A DNA stretch of 64,000 bases from Myxosarcina sp. GI1 (lineage in GTDB: Bacteria; Cyanobacteriota; Cyanobacteriia; Cyanobacteriales; Xenococcaceae): NCBI RefSeq assembly GCF_000756305.1, contig NZ_JRFE01000026.1, forward strand, positions 110,217-174,216, read 5' to 3'. A program made the translations under genes and the position numbers. Position 1 is the stretch's first letter, and every line of letters begins with the position of its first letter. Below the pieces are notes generated by a model that was not told where the DNA came from, searched no databases, and was given only the letters and a program-made list of their open reading frames with translations. This document shows positions 42,127 through 51,271 of the stretch, piece by piece.

Positions 42127-42260
42127 AGACAAGCTTTAAGCCTTTGGCCTTTAGCTATGTGAGAAATTGAAAATCTCGCTCGTTAAATGTTTGAGGTTTA
42201 CAAATCTTAATTGCTCTGGACATTTTTACGGATTACGAATAGAAAATTGAAGGGATAGAA

Positions 42261-42545
42261 TTGAACCGAATTTTATACAAGAGCGACATATTTTTGATGT
42301 TACCGCTATATTTATTTGGTGCCTGTAGCTATTTTAGTTTTTTGTTGGTACTTATAGTTGAAGATAAAGAATCATCTCTTAAAGATCCCATTCATTTGAC
42401 TGTAGCATTATTAGCTTCAATTTTCTGGTTTATCGTAATTCCTCGATCGCTATTAGAACTAAAAGCCAAAGCCGATAAAAAAGCTGAAGTAGATGCTTTT
42501 GCGATCGTGCCAAAGTCTATCTCTATAGCTGACGGCGATATTTAA
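42261..42545 (+). CDS. Small conserved membrane protein
   Basis: 94 residues with a TTG start at 42261, supported by AAGGGA eight bases upstream (about 42250). Two membrane helices (FLMLPLYLFGACSYFSFLLV and LTVALLASIFWFIVIPRS) and an alkaline, Lys-rich stretch (ELKAKADKKAEVD) before the end. A later ATG (42297) is possible but lacks the ribosome-binding site. I do not recognise the family. Confidence 0.55.
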   Translation: MNRILYKSDIFLMLPLYLFGACSYFSFLLVLIVEDKESSLKDPIHLTVALLASIFWFIVIPRSLLELKAKADKKAEVDAFAIVPKSISIADGDI

Positions 42546-42646
42546 ACGTGTAATCGAACTTCCGCTAGCCAGGCGTTGCTAAATTGAAGGAAGAACCTAA
42601 TTGGCAACGCCTAAAAATTATCTGGAAACAAGCGATCGCTTAAATA

Positions 42647-43633
42647 CTAAAAGAACCAACCGTAAGAGTGCAAGCCTTTACCCAACAAATTGACTCCTAA
42701 ATAGCACACCCAAACCACTACAAAACCAACCGCAGCCAAAATTGCGGGTTTTCTACCCTGCCAACCGCGAGTAATTCTAGCGTGTAAATAAGCCGCAAAC
42801 ACCAGCCAGGTAATAAATGCCCAGGTTTCTTTGGGATCCCAACTCCAATAAGAACCCCAAGCCTCATTTGCCCAAACTCCACCAGCAATAATGCCGATAG
42901 TTAGTAGGGGAAATCCCAAGCCGATGATACGGTAGCTAATATTATCTAACGTATCGGCAAGACTGAGTCGTTCGGGAGAAAGAGTAATTTCAGTCTGAGG
43001 GCGATCTAGCACTGCAGTATTAGCAGTAGTAGTAGCAAAAGAGGCTTTATCTAAAGAAGTTTTCAGAGATTTTTGTTTGAGGCGATCGCGAAAGCTGCCA
43101 GTTCCTACCGAACTACCTTTAAGCTGTACCTGTTGACCGCGAGTTACGATTAAAAAAGCAATGGAGATTGCAGAACCAACCATTAAGGTAGCGTAACTAA
43201 GCATCATTACGCTGACGTGCATCATCAACCAGTTAGATTTTAGAGCGGGTACTAAAGGTGCCGACTGCTGCATTTCTGCTGGTAGAGACAGGGCTGCAAA
43301 CGCCGTAATTCCCATCGCTACAGGACTAGTAACCGCACCAACCAAGCGCGATCGACTCATTTGTTCGGCAATTAAGTGCATGGTGGTAACTCCCCAAGCC
43401 AGGAAAAATAAAGATTCGTAGAGGTTACTGAGAGGAAAGTAACCAGCTTCTATCCACCGCGCACCGAGTAAAACCGCCAAACACAAATTAGCGATCGCCA
43501 TGCCTGTAGTTCCCAAAATTGCTAAATAGGGAATGCGGGGAAAAACCGCTCCTACCCAGTAAACCAGCATTGTCATCAAGAGAATACCAAAAGAGGTATT
43601 ATCTAAGAAATTTTCTAAAGAAATTAGATTCAT
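42647..43633 (-). CDS. ccsA: Cytochrome c biogenesis protein CcsA (Ycf5)
   Basis: 328 residues, eight or so membrane helices, of the System II haem ligase complex with CcsB (Ccs1). The haem-handling WWD domain is [15 protein letters not shown] (about residues 262-276), and conserved His residues include [13 protein letters not shown] and [10 protein letters not shown] variable hydrophilic loop of about 60 residues ([19 protein letters not shown] to [11 protein letters not shown]) is longer than in plastids. It attaches haem to apocytochromes on the lumen side. Confidence 0.95.
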   Translation of the reverse strand: MNLISLENFLDNTSFGILLMTMLVYWVGAVFPRIPYLAILGTTGMAIANLCLAVLLGARWIEAGYFPLSNLYESLFFLAWGVTTMHLIAEQMSRSRLVGAVTSPVAMGITAFAALSLPAEMQQSAPLVPALKSNWLMMHVSVMMLSYATLMVGSAISIAFLIVTRGQQVQLKGSSVGTGSFRDRLKQKSLKTSLDKASFATTTANTAVLDRPQTEITLSPERLSLADTLDNISYRIIGLGFPLLTIGIIAGGVWANEAWGSYWSWDPKETWAFITWLVFAAYLHARITRGWQGRKPAILAAVGFVVVWVCYLGVNLLGKGLHSYGWFF

Positions 43634-43697
43634 TTAAGTTGTTAATTATAAGTAGCTGTGTATACGATTTTAATTAATTCCAGTCTACATCTAACCA

Positions 43698-44555
43698 TCA
43701 CAGCAAAATTCGCGAGGGAAATTCTGGTACTCCTCTAACCCCTGGTTGAAGCTGAAAAATTGCCCCTGCCCCCGACCCTTCTTGTGTTCGATAGTCTCCC
43801 CCCGCAGTGGTAACATAAACTCGATCGCAGTTGTCACCGCCAAAGATGACGCTGCTAATTTTACGAGCGGGAAAAGCAATTCGTCCGACTTCTTGCCCTT
43901 GTGGGTTGTAGCGAAATAAATGACCGCCATTCCAACGTGCCGACCATACATAACCTTCAGCATCTACTGTCAGTCCGTCGGGTACTCCTTCATCGGTCGG
44001 TGTAACCACAAAAATTCGGCGATTGCTTAATTTTCCCGTGGCGCGATCGTACTTAAACCGATAGATAATACGGCGTTCTGAGTCAGTAAAGTAAAATTGC
44101 TGGCGATCGGGAGTAAAGCCCATGCCGTTGGGCATAATTAACCCATCTAAAATTTGGTGTAGCGAACCATCGCAATCGAGACGATAGAGATGCCCCGATC
44201 GCTTTGGAGTTGCTACCGTTCCCGAAAAAACTCTCCCTTGAGGATCGGCGATCGCATCATTAAACCTAGTGTTTCTTTCGGCAGGAATTTCAGCAATTAG
44301 CGTGGTAATATTACCTTTATGCCAACGTTGAATCGTTCCCTTGGTTTTAAATAGTAATAACGAGCCGTCAGTCTGAATGGTCATACCCCCAACAGGTTCT
44401 CCAGAGTAGATCTGTTCGGTTTTATTATTGTGGGGATAGTGGCGAAAAACTTGCCCCTGGGGAATATCCGTCCAATACAAACAGCCTTCTCGCTCGTGCC
44501 ACAGAGGAACTTCGGCGTTGTGATGGGGTGCATCAACCAAAATATTTGGTTTCAT
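43698..44555 (-). CDS. SMP-30/gluconolactonase/LRE family protein
   Basis: 285 residues of a six-bladed beta-propeller. The N-terminal Glu (AEVPLWHEREG), Asn in NTRFNDAIADPQGRVFSG, Asn in MPNGMGFTPDRQQFYFTDS and Asp in EGVPDGLTVDAEGYVWSA match the metal ligands and active site of SMP-30 lactonases. It probably hydrolyses sugar lactones; the real substrate is not known. No signal peptide is seen. It is a single gene. Confidence 0.9.
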   Translation of the reverse strand: MKPNILVDAPHHNAEVPLWHEREGCLYWTDIPQGQVFRHYPHNNKTEQIYSGEPVGGMTIQTDGSLLLFKTKGTIQRWHKGNITTLIAEIPAERNTRFNDAIADPQGRVFSGTVATPKRSGHLYRLDCDGSLHQILDGLIMPNGMGFTPDRQQFYFTDSERRIIYRFKYDRATGKLSNRRIFVVTPTDEGVPDGLTVDAEGYVWSARWNGGHLFRYNPQGQEVGRIAFPARKISSVIFGGDNCDRVYVTTAGGDYRTQEGSGAGAIFQLQPGVRGVPEFPSRILL

Positions 44556-44624
44556 ATCGTTGAAAAATTTATAACTACAAATTCCCGTACGGACGAGGCA
44601 ATGCCTTGCCTCTACAAACTTCCA

Positions 44625-45290
44625 TTACCAGGGCAAAACTTCACCTTTAGCGTGCCAAAATGTCCCCGTATTGTCTAAATTTAATTCATCGATACGATCC
44701 AACAATCCTTTTACCGAAGTTTCGGTAGTAATTCCAGAATCGGTAAAGCCAGTCATGCGCGTTTTTACTAGTCCTGGATGGAGAATTATTACGGCAATGC
44801 CCTGGGGTTTTAAATCGACAGCTAAAGATTTACCCGCCATCGATACTGCCACTTTAGACATCCGATAGCCATAAGAACCCCCAGAAGTATTATCTTCAAT
44901 CGATCCCATACGACTAGTCATAATGGCAATTTTAGAGCCGTCTTTGAGCTTGGGCAATAAAGCCTGAGTTACCCGCAACATTCCCAGAGAGTTAACTTCA
45001 AACTGTTTTCTAATACTGGTAAAGTCAAGATTGCTCAAACTAACTCGTTCGACGATACCAGCATTATTAATCAAAACATCTATAGTGCGATCGCCTATTT
45101 GTTTTACTAAACTGGCTACTGATTCGTCTGAGGTAATATCTATATCTGCTATGGTTTCTACATCTAGATCTTTAAGTTCGTCGGATACCGAGCGACAAAT
45201 GGCAATAACTGCATCACCTCTTTTTTTTAACTGGCGACAATATTCTAAGCCAATACCGCGATTGGCTCCCGTTACTAAATAAGTAGACAT
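44625..45290 (-). CDS. Short-chain dehydrogenase/reductase
   Basis: 221 residues of a classical SDR: TGANRGIGLEYCRQLKKRGD (residues 7-26), NNAGI (near 75), and the catalytic Tyr-x3-Lys in SYGYRMSKVAVSM. A Ser in IAIMTSRMGSI serves as the third catalytic residue. Substrate unknown; the short length resembles the cell-surface or CsgA-type SDRs. It lies near the dienelactone hydrolase gene on the same strand, with 39 bp between. Confidence 0.9.
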   Translation of the reverse strand: MSTYLVTGANRGIGLEYCRQLKKRGDAVIAICRSVSDELKDLDVETIADIDITSDESVASLVKQIGDRTIDVLINNAGIVERVSLSNLDFTSIRKQFEVNSLGMLRVTQALLPKLKDGSKIAIMTSRMGSIEDNTSGGSYGYRMSKVAVSMAGKSLAVDLKPQGIAVIILHPGLVKTRMTGFTDSGITTETSVKGLLDRIDELNLDNTGTFWHAKGEVLPW

Positions 45291-45329
45291 ATTTGTTCCT
45301 CTTAATATGTTTTTAGAGCTAAAAAAGTT

Positions 45330-46199
45330 TCAAGATAAATATTTAGCTAAAAACTGTGTAGTTTCTTGCCAAGCTTTTTCTGCTGCCTTAGCTACGTAGC
45401 GATTGCCAGAAGGATTGGCAAAAGCATGACCTGCATTTTCGTAAATATGAAACTCTGATGGTACGTTTAATTCATCTAAAGTCGATTCAAATTCTGTGAC
45501 TGTAGCGACGGGAATCGAACTATCTTCTGCGCCAAATATTCCTAAAATTGGTACGTTAAGAGTGGCTAATTCTGCTTCAGTCGCCTCACCAATTTGTCCG
45601 CCATAATAGATAACCGCAGCATCTAATTCTTCAGGGTATATTAGGGCAGTTTGCAGCGACCAACTACCGCCAAAACACCAGCCAATAGAACCCATAGTTG
45701 GTGCTTGCTTTTGTTCGACTAAATATTGATAGGCTAATCTTAAATTCTCTTTGGCTACCTGGGGATTTTCGCTTACAGTCTCGGTAAGCTGACTGGCTTT
45801 ATCGGGAGAATCTGCCGTTTGTCCGTTATACAAATCTACGGCTAGTACTTGATAGCCTTCACCTGCCAAACGTCTTGCCATTGCTTTAATGTTATTATTC
45901 AAACCCCACCATTCGTGGATAGCAATGATTCCAGGTAAAGGTTTGGCTTGGTCTTGAGGGCTGACAAAGTAACCAGTTACAGTTTTTCCATTTGCCGTAG
46001 CATAGTCCACTTCTTTAGCAGTTATAGCAACTTTTGGTTCGACACGGGCGATCGCGGTTGGGGTAGGGCGATCGTTTTGATGTACTGCTGCTAAAGATGT
46101 TTCCGCGTCTGATGGTATTGAAGATACTACCAAACTAACTACCAGCGTAACTATAAATGCCAATACTAACCCTAATTTTTTACTCCCTTGTTGCTTCAT
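45330..46199 (-). CDS. Dienelactone-hydrolase family protein, exported or anchored
   Basis: 289 residues. An N-terminal hydrophobic segment (LGLVLAFIVTLVVSLVVSS) is a signal peptide or anchor. The alpha/beta-hydrolase core has the nucleophile Cys in SIGWCFGGSWSL (about 175), Asp in IFGAEDSSIPVATV, and His in YENAGHAFANPSG; the oxyanion Trp-Trp HEWWGLNNNIKAM is also present. It is 130 bp upstream of sipA on the other strand. Substrate unknown. Confidence 0.88.
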   Translation of the reverse strand: MKQQGSKKLGLVLAFIVTLVVSLVVSSIPSDAETSLAAVHQNDRPTPTAIARVEPKVAITAKEVDYATANGKTVTGYFVSPQDQAKPLPGIIAIHEWWGLNNNIKAMARRLAGEGYQVLAVDLYNGQTADSPDKASQLTETVSENPQVAKENLRLAYQYLVEQKQAPTMGSIGWCFGGSWSLQTALIYPEELDAAVIYYGGQIGEATEAELATLNVPILGIFGAEDSSIPVATVTEFESTLDELNVPSEFHIYENAGHAFANPSGNRYVAKAAEKAWQETTQFLAKYLS

Positions 46200-46260
46200 G
46201 CTTTATCTCAATGATTCGGACTTTATCATCATACTAGCTACGTTTGAGATTACTTATAGC

Positions 46261-46288
46261 AAAAGTCAAAAGTCAAAAGTTAAAAGTT
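46261..46288. repeat. Tandem heptamer repeat (AAAAGTC)n
   Basis: Four heptamers, AAAAGTC twice and AAAAGTT twice, just upstream of sipA. An STRR-type repeat; distance to the start codon of sipA is 20 bp, so it lies in the leader or promoter region. Confidence 0.7.
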
Positions 46289-46307
46289 AAAATAAGTATT
46301 TTTAAGA

Positions 46308-46526
46308 ATGAATCGAAAAATTACTGTTGGCGATCGCGTCAGATTAATTGCGTTACCGCCCTATCTAAAAACAGCAGAACCCATGCCCATGCTTCGCCCT
46401 GCTAACTTATTGCAGATTGGCGATGAGGGAACAATAATCGATCGCCGTCCTGGTGGTTATTGGGGAGTGCGTTTTGATAATGGAGCTTTTTTGTTAGAAA
46501 CTCAGTATTTAGAATCGATAAAATAA
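46308..46526 (+). CDS. sipA: Regulatory protein SipA (NblS-interacting)
   Basis: 72 residues, an SH3-like fold of DUF3148: VGDRVRLIALPPYLKTAEPM, then PMLRPANLLQIGDEGTIID, then RRPGGYWGVRFDNGAFLLE. This pattern is SipA, which binds the histidine kinase NblS (Hik33) and modulates light- and nutrient-stress signalling. It is 25 bp upstream of prfB, in the same direction, and may be in the same operon. Confidence 0.9.
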   Translation: MNRKITVGDRVRLIALPPYLKTAEPMPMLRPANLLQIGDEGTIIDRRPGGYWGVRFDNGAFLLETQYLESIK

Positions 46527-46551
46527 AACTAATAGTTAATCATCGCAACTT

Positions 46552-47662
46552 ATGGACCTTACCGAACTCAAACGCAATATAGAAACGATATCTTTACGCC
46601 TGGGTCAAACCCAGGAGTATCTTTGACCTACCAGCACTCACGGCAAAAATTAAAGATTTAGAACAGCTAGCTGCCCAACCAGATTTTTGGGACGATAACA
46701 CCTCAGCTCAAAAGGTGCTGCAAGAATTAAGCGATCTTAAGTCTAATTTGGAACAGTATCTACAGTGGCAAAAAACTTTAGAAGATACCGAAGCGATCGC
46801 CGAATTGTTAGAGTTAGAAACAGATGACGCACTGGCAACAGAAGCAGAGAAAAATTTAGAGAAACTGCAAAAAGAACTAGATTTGTGGGAACTACAGCAG
46901 CTTCTTTCTGGTACTTACGACACCAAAGGAGCAGTTTTAACTATTAATGCTGGTGCGGGGGGGACTGACGCTCAAGATTGGGCGGAAATGCTGCTGCGAA
47001 TGTATACCCGTTGGGGAGAACAACAAGGTTATAAAGTCAGACTAGTAGAATCATCTTCGGGAGATGAAGCGGGTATCAAGTCGGCAACTCTCGAAATAGA
47101 TGGGCGTTACGCTTATGGTTACTTAAAAGCGGAAAAAGGTACTCATCGCTTAGTTAGAATCTCTCCTTTTAACGCTAACGGCAAAAGACAAACTAGCTTT
47201 GCTGGTGTAGAGGTAATGCCCAATTTGGGCAATGAAGATATTAATGTAGAAATTCCCGACAGCGATCTAGAAATTACCACTTCTCGTTCTGGTGGTGCTG
47301 GCGGACAAAACGTCAACAAGGTAGAAACGGCAGTTAGAATTTTACATATTCCTACAGGTATTGCGGTTCGCTGTACGGAAGAGCGGTCGCAGTTGCAGAA
47401 TAAAGAAAGAGCCTTAGCCTTACTCAAAGCCAAACTGTTAGTAATTGCTGAAGAACAACGGGCTAAAGAAATAGCTGAAATTCGCGGCGATATGGTAGAA
47501 GCTGCCTGGGGCAATCAAATTCGCAACTATGTCTTTCATCCCTATCAAATGGTTAAAGATTTACGAACGGGAACTGAAACAACTGATGTTAGCAACGTTA
47601 TGAATGGTAGCTTAGAACCGTTTATCGAAGCCTATCTGCGTCAAGAAACTCAATTGGTTTAG
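46552..47662 (+). CDS. prfB: Peptide chain release factor 2, with programmed +1 frameshift
   Basis: RF2 recognises UGA and UAA. The 5' frame starts at ATG 46552, reads 24 codons to CTT (46621-46623), then meets TGA (46624-46626). A +1 shift on CTT-T continues as GAC CTA to 47662, giving about 369 residues. The shift site (AGGAG upstream, then TAT CTT TGA C) is the classical autoregulatory one: low RF2 raises shifting. The protein has the SPF anticodon-like motif ([10 protein letters not shown]) and the GGQ motif ([11 protein letters not shown], about 250). A direct annotation without shift would begin late, at 46715. Confidence 0.96.
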
Positions 47663-47684
47663 AGATTATACGTAATGTGGCGAG

Positions 47685-47743
47685 ACATTGAACATTAAAC
47701 ATTAAAGACTGTTAATTGCTCATTGCTAACTGCTTATTGTTCA
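47685..47743. repeat. Dispersed intergenic repeat copy
   Basis: The stretch CATTGAACATTAAACATTAA, GACTGTTAATTGCTCATTG matches the repeats at 6493-6529 and 39818-39870. It lies between prfB and the MazF gene. Confidence 0.5.
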
Positions 47744-47751
47744 TCAATAAA

Positions 47752-48114
47752 CTAACTGTTTAGTAAATCCAGATAAATGTTTAGTTTTTGCTTCACCTCG
47801 CTCAAAATCTCTAAGTCAATTTGCCCTAAATATTTAATACATCTTTTTTTATCAAAAGTATTGGGTTCAATAGCAATAATAATACTATCCTTATCTAAAC
47901 CATTAGTTATTGAAGCCTTAACCGTAACTACCACAGGTTCTAACGTGGGATTGGCGATCGCCTTAGAAGTAATAGGTAATAGAGTAACTTTTTTTCTAAC
48001 TCGATTAAACTCTGAGGCTGAAATAATTAAAGCTGGTCTAGTTTTTTTAATTTCAGTTCCTATTTGCGGTTCAAAATTAACTAACCAGATACTTTCAGAT
48101 CGATAATCGCGCAT
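47752..48114 (-). CDS. MazF/PemK family toxin
   Basis: 120 residues from an ATG at 48112-48114; a TTG seven codons upstream is less likely. The family core is SIWLVNFEPQIGTEIKKTRP, then ALIISASEFN and LLPITSK. These proteins are endoribonucleases cutting mRNA at short sites. It overlaps its antitoxin gene by 34 bp, and the two are co-transcribed with the antitoxin first. Confidence 0.88.
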   Translation of the reverse strand: MRDYRSESIWLVNFEPQIGTEIKKTRPALIISASEFNRVRKKVTLLPITSKAIANPTLEPVVVTVKASITNGLDKDSIIIAIEPNTFDKKRCIKYLGQIDLEILSEVKQKLNIYLDLLNS

Positions 48115-48326
48115 TCTTCTTCGTCTTCGTTCCAACCTAAGTCTAATTCGTCTATAGTTTGGGCTGCCTCTATCATTTTGCGTTTAGTTTCTTTGGCTAC
48201 TTCTTGTTCGATTAAATAACCAAGCAAAGAGCTACGACTACGTTTGGTCAAATGAGGATTACTGTCTACCAAATCATCTAAATGTTTCAGCTTAAGCTCA
48301 TCCAAATAAATAGATATTTTTGCCAT
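48081..48326 (-). CDS. Antitoxin of MazF-type system, ribbon-helix-helix type
   Basis: 81 residues. The N-terminus (ISIYLDELKLKHLDDLVDSN) is an RHH beta strand plus helix, followed by RSSLLGYLIEQEVAKETKR. The acidic tail (LDLGWNEDEEECAIIDL) would wrap the toxin. It directly precedes and overlaps the toxin gene (34 bp), so it represses its own operon, by analogy. Confidence 0.82.
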   Translation of the reverse strand: MAKISIYLDELKLKHLDDLVDSNPHLTKRSRSSLLGYLIEQEVAKETKRKMIEAAQTIDELDLGWNEDEEECAIIDLKVSG

Positions 48327-48376
48327 GAATAATTTTTATATCGTACATAGAGTAGCATAACAAAACAAACGTTCGA

Positions 48377-49336
48377 TTATAGTTTCAAGATCGTTTCTTC
48401 TGGCTTCAGCTCGGTCAATTTTATACTGCCCTGCCACAGTTGTTTGGCTAAAGAGCGATCGCTCGATTCTTTGGAAGATGCAGTCATTTTAAAACCGCTA
48501 AAATATTTTCTTGTGACGTTTTCTAAGTCGCGATCGAGAACCAATTTTGCTAAGGCTTTGCCTGATTGTTTCATACCGTTGACTACTGGTAATAGTTGCA
48601 GAATGGGTAAAACAGAATACCAAATAAAACGGGCTACGGGTGGATAATCTTTTGCCAAACCCGAACCAGGCATTAAACCTGGATTAAAAACATTTACCGT
48701 AATAGGTTGTTTTTCGGTACTATATCCTGCTTCTGTAAGACGGCGAGATAGTTCGTAAGCGCAAAGAATATTGCAAAGTTTTGAAGTAGTGTAAGCAATT
48801 CTTCCAGCTACGTCGATACTTTTATTTTTGAGATCGGGATCTCGTTCTGGTTTGGCAAGCAGCTTGGGATCTCGAAAATGAGGTTCTGGCATACCCGTAA
48901 TTTTATCTGGATCGTGAGTATCGCTACTAACGAAAATAATTCTGGCTGGTGGAGTTATTTGTTTCAGCAGTAAATTAACTAGCAGAAAATGTCCGAGATG
49001 GTTGACACCAAAGGTAGTTTCAAAGCCGTCTTCGGTATAAGTTCGTCTTTGAATAAACTGTACCCCTGCATTACAAACGATCGCGCCTAAAGGAGGAAGT
49101 TCTCTTTTAGCAAATTCTTTAGCAAACTGGCGAATAGAGTCTAGAGAAGCCAAATCTAATAACATAGCTGTAATGCGATCGCTGTTAGTCGCTGCTTTTA
49201 ATTTTTCTACCGCTTGAGTTGCTTTCTCTAAGTTGCGACAGGCAATTATTACCTGCCAATCTTCATTATTAGCAATTTCTTGGGCGCAATAATAACCCAA
49301 GCCGCTATTGCCGCCAGTTATAATAACCGTCTTCAT
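48377..49336 (-). CDS. Short-chain dehydrogenase, protochlorophyllide-reductase-like
   Basis: 319 residues. SDR motifs: VIITGGNSGLGYYCAQEIA (residues 4-22), CNAGVQ (near 88), NHLGHFLLVNLLLKQ, and Tyr-x3-Lys in AYTTSKLCNILCAYELSRR. The tail of about 110 residues (LAKDYPPVARFIWYSVLPIL, GMKQSGKALAKLV) is like light-dependent POR and retinol-dehydrogenase-type SDRs, but the Cys residues that POR uses are not clear. So it is a POR-like SDR of unknown substrate, not a proven POR. Confidence 0.8.
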   Translation of the reverse strand: MKTVIITGGNSGLGYYCAQEIANNEDWQVIIACRNLEKATQAVEKLKAATNSDRITAMLLDLASLDSIRQFAKEFAKRELPPLGAIVCNAGVQFIQRRTYTEDGFETTFGVNHLGHFLLVNLLLKQITPPARIIFVSSDTHDPDKITGMPEPHFRDPKLLAKPERDPDLKNKSIDVAGRIAYTTSKLCNILCAYELSRRLTEAGYSTEKQPITVNVFNPGLMPGSGLAKDYPPVARFIWYSVLPILQLLPVVNGMKQSGKALAKLVLDRDLENVTRKYFSGFKMTASSKESSDRSLAKQLWQGSIKLTELKPEETILKL

Positions 49337-49408
49337 TTTGCTTCTCTATCTAAAGTAATTAACTAGATTTATTTATCGTCTCTAAAAAATCTTATGCCAA
49401 CATCCTTT

Positions 49409-50374
49409 TTAACCGTTGGCTTTTAACCTTTTTGCTTTCTTTAAAGCTGCTAACATTTGACCCAGAAAAGGTAAACCAATTAGAGCGGGAATAAAGTAAC
49501 GTGAAGTACATAACAAACCCAAAGCCGCACCCGTTGCTTCGCTAAAATAATCTTGATAAAAATAAATTAAGGCTGCGTCGCGAGTACCAATTCCTGCAAA
49601 GGTTAGCGGTAATAAGCCTGCTAAAATTGATAGCGGAGACAAAGCCAAGCTGACAATAAAAGGTGTCCAGGCTTTGAGAGCGATTATGAATAGCCAAATT
49701 TGTAATAAATGTAAAAACCAAATAAAAATAGAAGTAGTGGTAATAACTAATAATTGTTTTTTGTCGCTCCAAAAATAACCGTGCATTTCTTGCCAGGAAG
49801 CCTGCATTTGCTGTAGCTTTTTACCAATTGCTTTGGGAGTTATGGCAGTAAAAAGATTAAAAAATAAGTTGGCAAACTGCACCGAACCTAATAGTAACAA
49901 ACCTAAAATTAGTCCAGTTCCTACCCCGATAGTCATCGTCCAAAATAAACTGTCTTTATTAGGATAGAGTAGTAAACCAAACACGCACCACAATAGTAAA
50001 GAAAGCAGATCGCAGGCTTTTTCAAATATAGAAATGGCTAATGCCAAAGTAGCACTAAGATTGTGGCGATCGCACATAAAATAGGCTTTGGCAATATCCC
50101 CCATTTTAGAAGGCAACACCGCATTTAAAACGCTCGCTCCTAAAATCAAGCGATTGGCTTCGATAAACCCCAAACTCGCACTTTTAGGCATTAGCTGTTG
50201 CAGTCGCCAGGAAGTAAATAGAGTTATCGGAATTACCATTGCCAAACTAACTACCATCCACAGGCGATCGCAGTTCTGAAATACCCGTACTAAATTGGGC
50301 AAATCTATTTGCGAGTAGATAATTAGAAGAATAGCAACGCTGACTACTATAGATACAAATCGTTTGAGATTCAT
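49409..50374 (-). CDS. Flippase-like (LPG synthase TM, AglD-type) membrane protein
   Basis: 321 residues, eight or more membrane helices. Family marks: LVRVFQNCDRLWMVVSLAMV at the start, EANRLILGASVLNAVLPSKM and GDIAKAYFMCD in the middle (the N-x-x-LPS-x-x-G-x motif), and GIGTRDAALIYFY near the end. The family is the lysylphosphatidylglycerol synthase membrane domain, thought to flip lipids or lipid-linked sugars. Substrate unknown. It is a single gene. Confidence 0.85.
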   Translation of the reverse strand: MNLKRFVSIVVSVAILLIIYSQIDLPNLVRVFQNCDRLWMVVSLAMVIPITLFTSWRLQQLMPKSASLGFIEANRLILGASVLNAVLPSKMGDIAKAYFMCDRHNLSATLALAISIFEKACDLLSLLLWCVFGLLLYPNKDSLFWTMTIGVGTGLILGLLLLGSVQFANLFFNLFTAITPKAIGKKLQQMQASWQEMHGYFWSDKKQLLVITTTSIFIWFLHLLQIWLFIIALKAWTPFIVSLALSPLSILAGLLPLTFAGIGTRDAALIYFYQDYFSEATGAALGLLCTSRYFIPALIGLPFLGQMLAALKKAKRLKANG

Positions 50375-50549
50375 GAAGTCTTAATCAACAAGCGCGATCG
50401 GTTAAAAATTAAGTTTATAGTATCCCAAGTATTGCTTTAGCATTTTCTATTCTTTAACAAGATCGAGCCATACTTTAGATCGGCTATAAAGTGCTATAAG
50501 TTGTCATTTGTCCGACAGAAATAATAGGATCGAGCTTTAAAAAACCTTA

Positions 50550-51230
50550 ATGAATCATAAAATTATCAACTTTCCTACTTTTATATCTTGGTTTCGTAAA
50601 AGCCGACGAGATTTTTCACGCATACCCGTTTTAATTTGGTTGAATTTTTTAACGATTATCTGTTTGGGACTTCTCAGTATCTATGCCGAAGTTCGCAGTA
50701 AAGGACAGGGTATTGAAAACTTGTTTAGCGATCCTTTTGAAGCTAGCGTGTTTTATTTTGGTTGGTTGACTAGCATTTCAGAAATTATGTGGTGTGTGGC
50801 GATCGCTATTTGTGGCTTTACTACTGCTTTATTACCCCGTGCGGACTATAGATTTAGAGTTTTCTTGTCTTTTAGCGCACTATTAATGGCTTTGCTGTAT
50901 TTTGACGACCGCTTCCGTCTGACTTTGATACTTTGCACTTTTTTTGGGGCATATCGAGTAGTAAAAACTACGGTGTATTTAGTCTATGGCTCGTTTTTGA
51001 TTATTTATGCTAGAGCGTTTCGCCAGACAATTAAGAAAACTCCTTATGTTCCCTTACTAATTGCTTTTTGTTTATTTGCCTTTTCCAGCGCGATCGATAT
51101 TACCCCTTTAGGTAGTCGCGGTATTCACGCCATGCTAGAAGATGGTACCAAGCTAATTGGTTTGATTAATCTCACGGTTTACTTTTGGTATATTTGTCAG
51201 CGAAAGATCGCGCACAAAATAAGGGCGTAG
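50550..51230 (+). CDS. Conserved membrane protein, unknown
   Basis: 226 residues, about six membrane helices with a long first cytosolic or periplasmic loop (YAEVRSKGQGIENLFSDPFE). The middle carries YFDDRFRLTLILCTFFGAYR. No family name known to me; cyanobacterial hypothetical. A hairpin at its stop follows. Confidence 0.65.
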   Translation: MNHKIINFPTFISWFRKSRRDFSRIPVLIWLNFLTIICLGLLSIYAEVRSKGQGIENLFSDPFEASVFYFGWLTSISEIMWCVAIAICGFTTALLPRADYRFRVFLSFSALLMALLYFDDRFRLTLILCTFFGAYRVVKTTVYLVYGSFLIIYARAFRQTIKKTPYVPLLIAFCLFAFSSAIDITPLGSRGIHAMLEDGTKLIGLINLTVYFWYICQRKIAHKIRA

Positions 51231-51245
51231 TAAGCACCACGCCCT
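51222..51245. repeat. Hairpin at the 3' end of the membrane-protein gene
   Basis: AGGGCGT (51222-51228) pairs with ACGCCCT (51239-51245) around a 10-nt loop, overlapping the TAG stop. The arm repeats that of the hairpin at 15915-15937. It has no U-tract, so it is at best a weak terminator or RNA 3' end stabiliser. Confidence 0.5.
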
Positions 51246-51271
51246 CAAATTAGTAACAAGTTTAATAGCCG

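Noticed and set aside
43691-43963. 90-codon minus-strand frame at the SMP-30 gene end
   Set aside because: Out-of-frame shadow of the SMP-30 coding sequence.
48377-49336. True light-dependent protochlorophyllide reductase (por)
   Set aside because: Only generic SDR and POR-like features are visible; conserved POR cysteines and substrate loop are not convincing.
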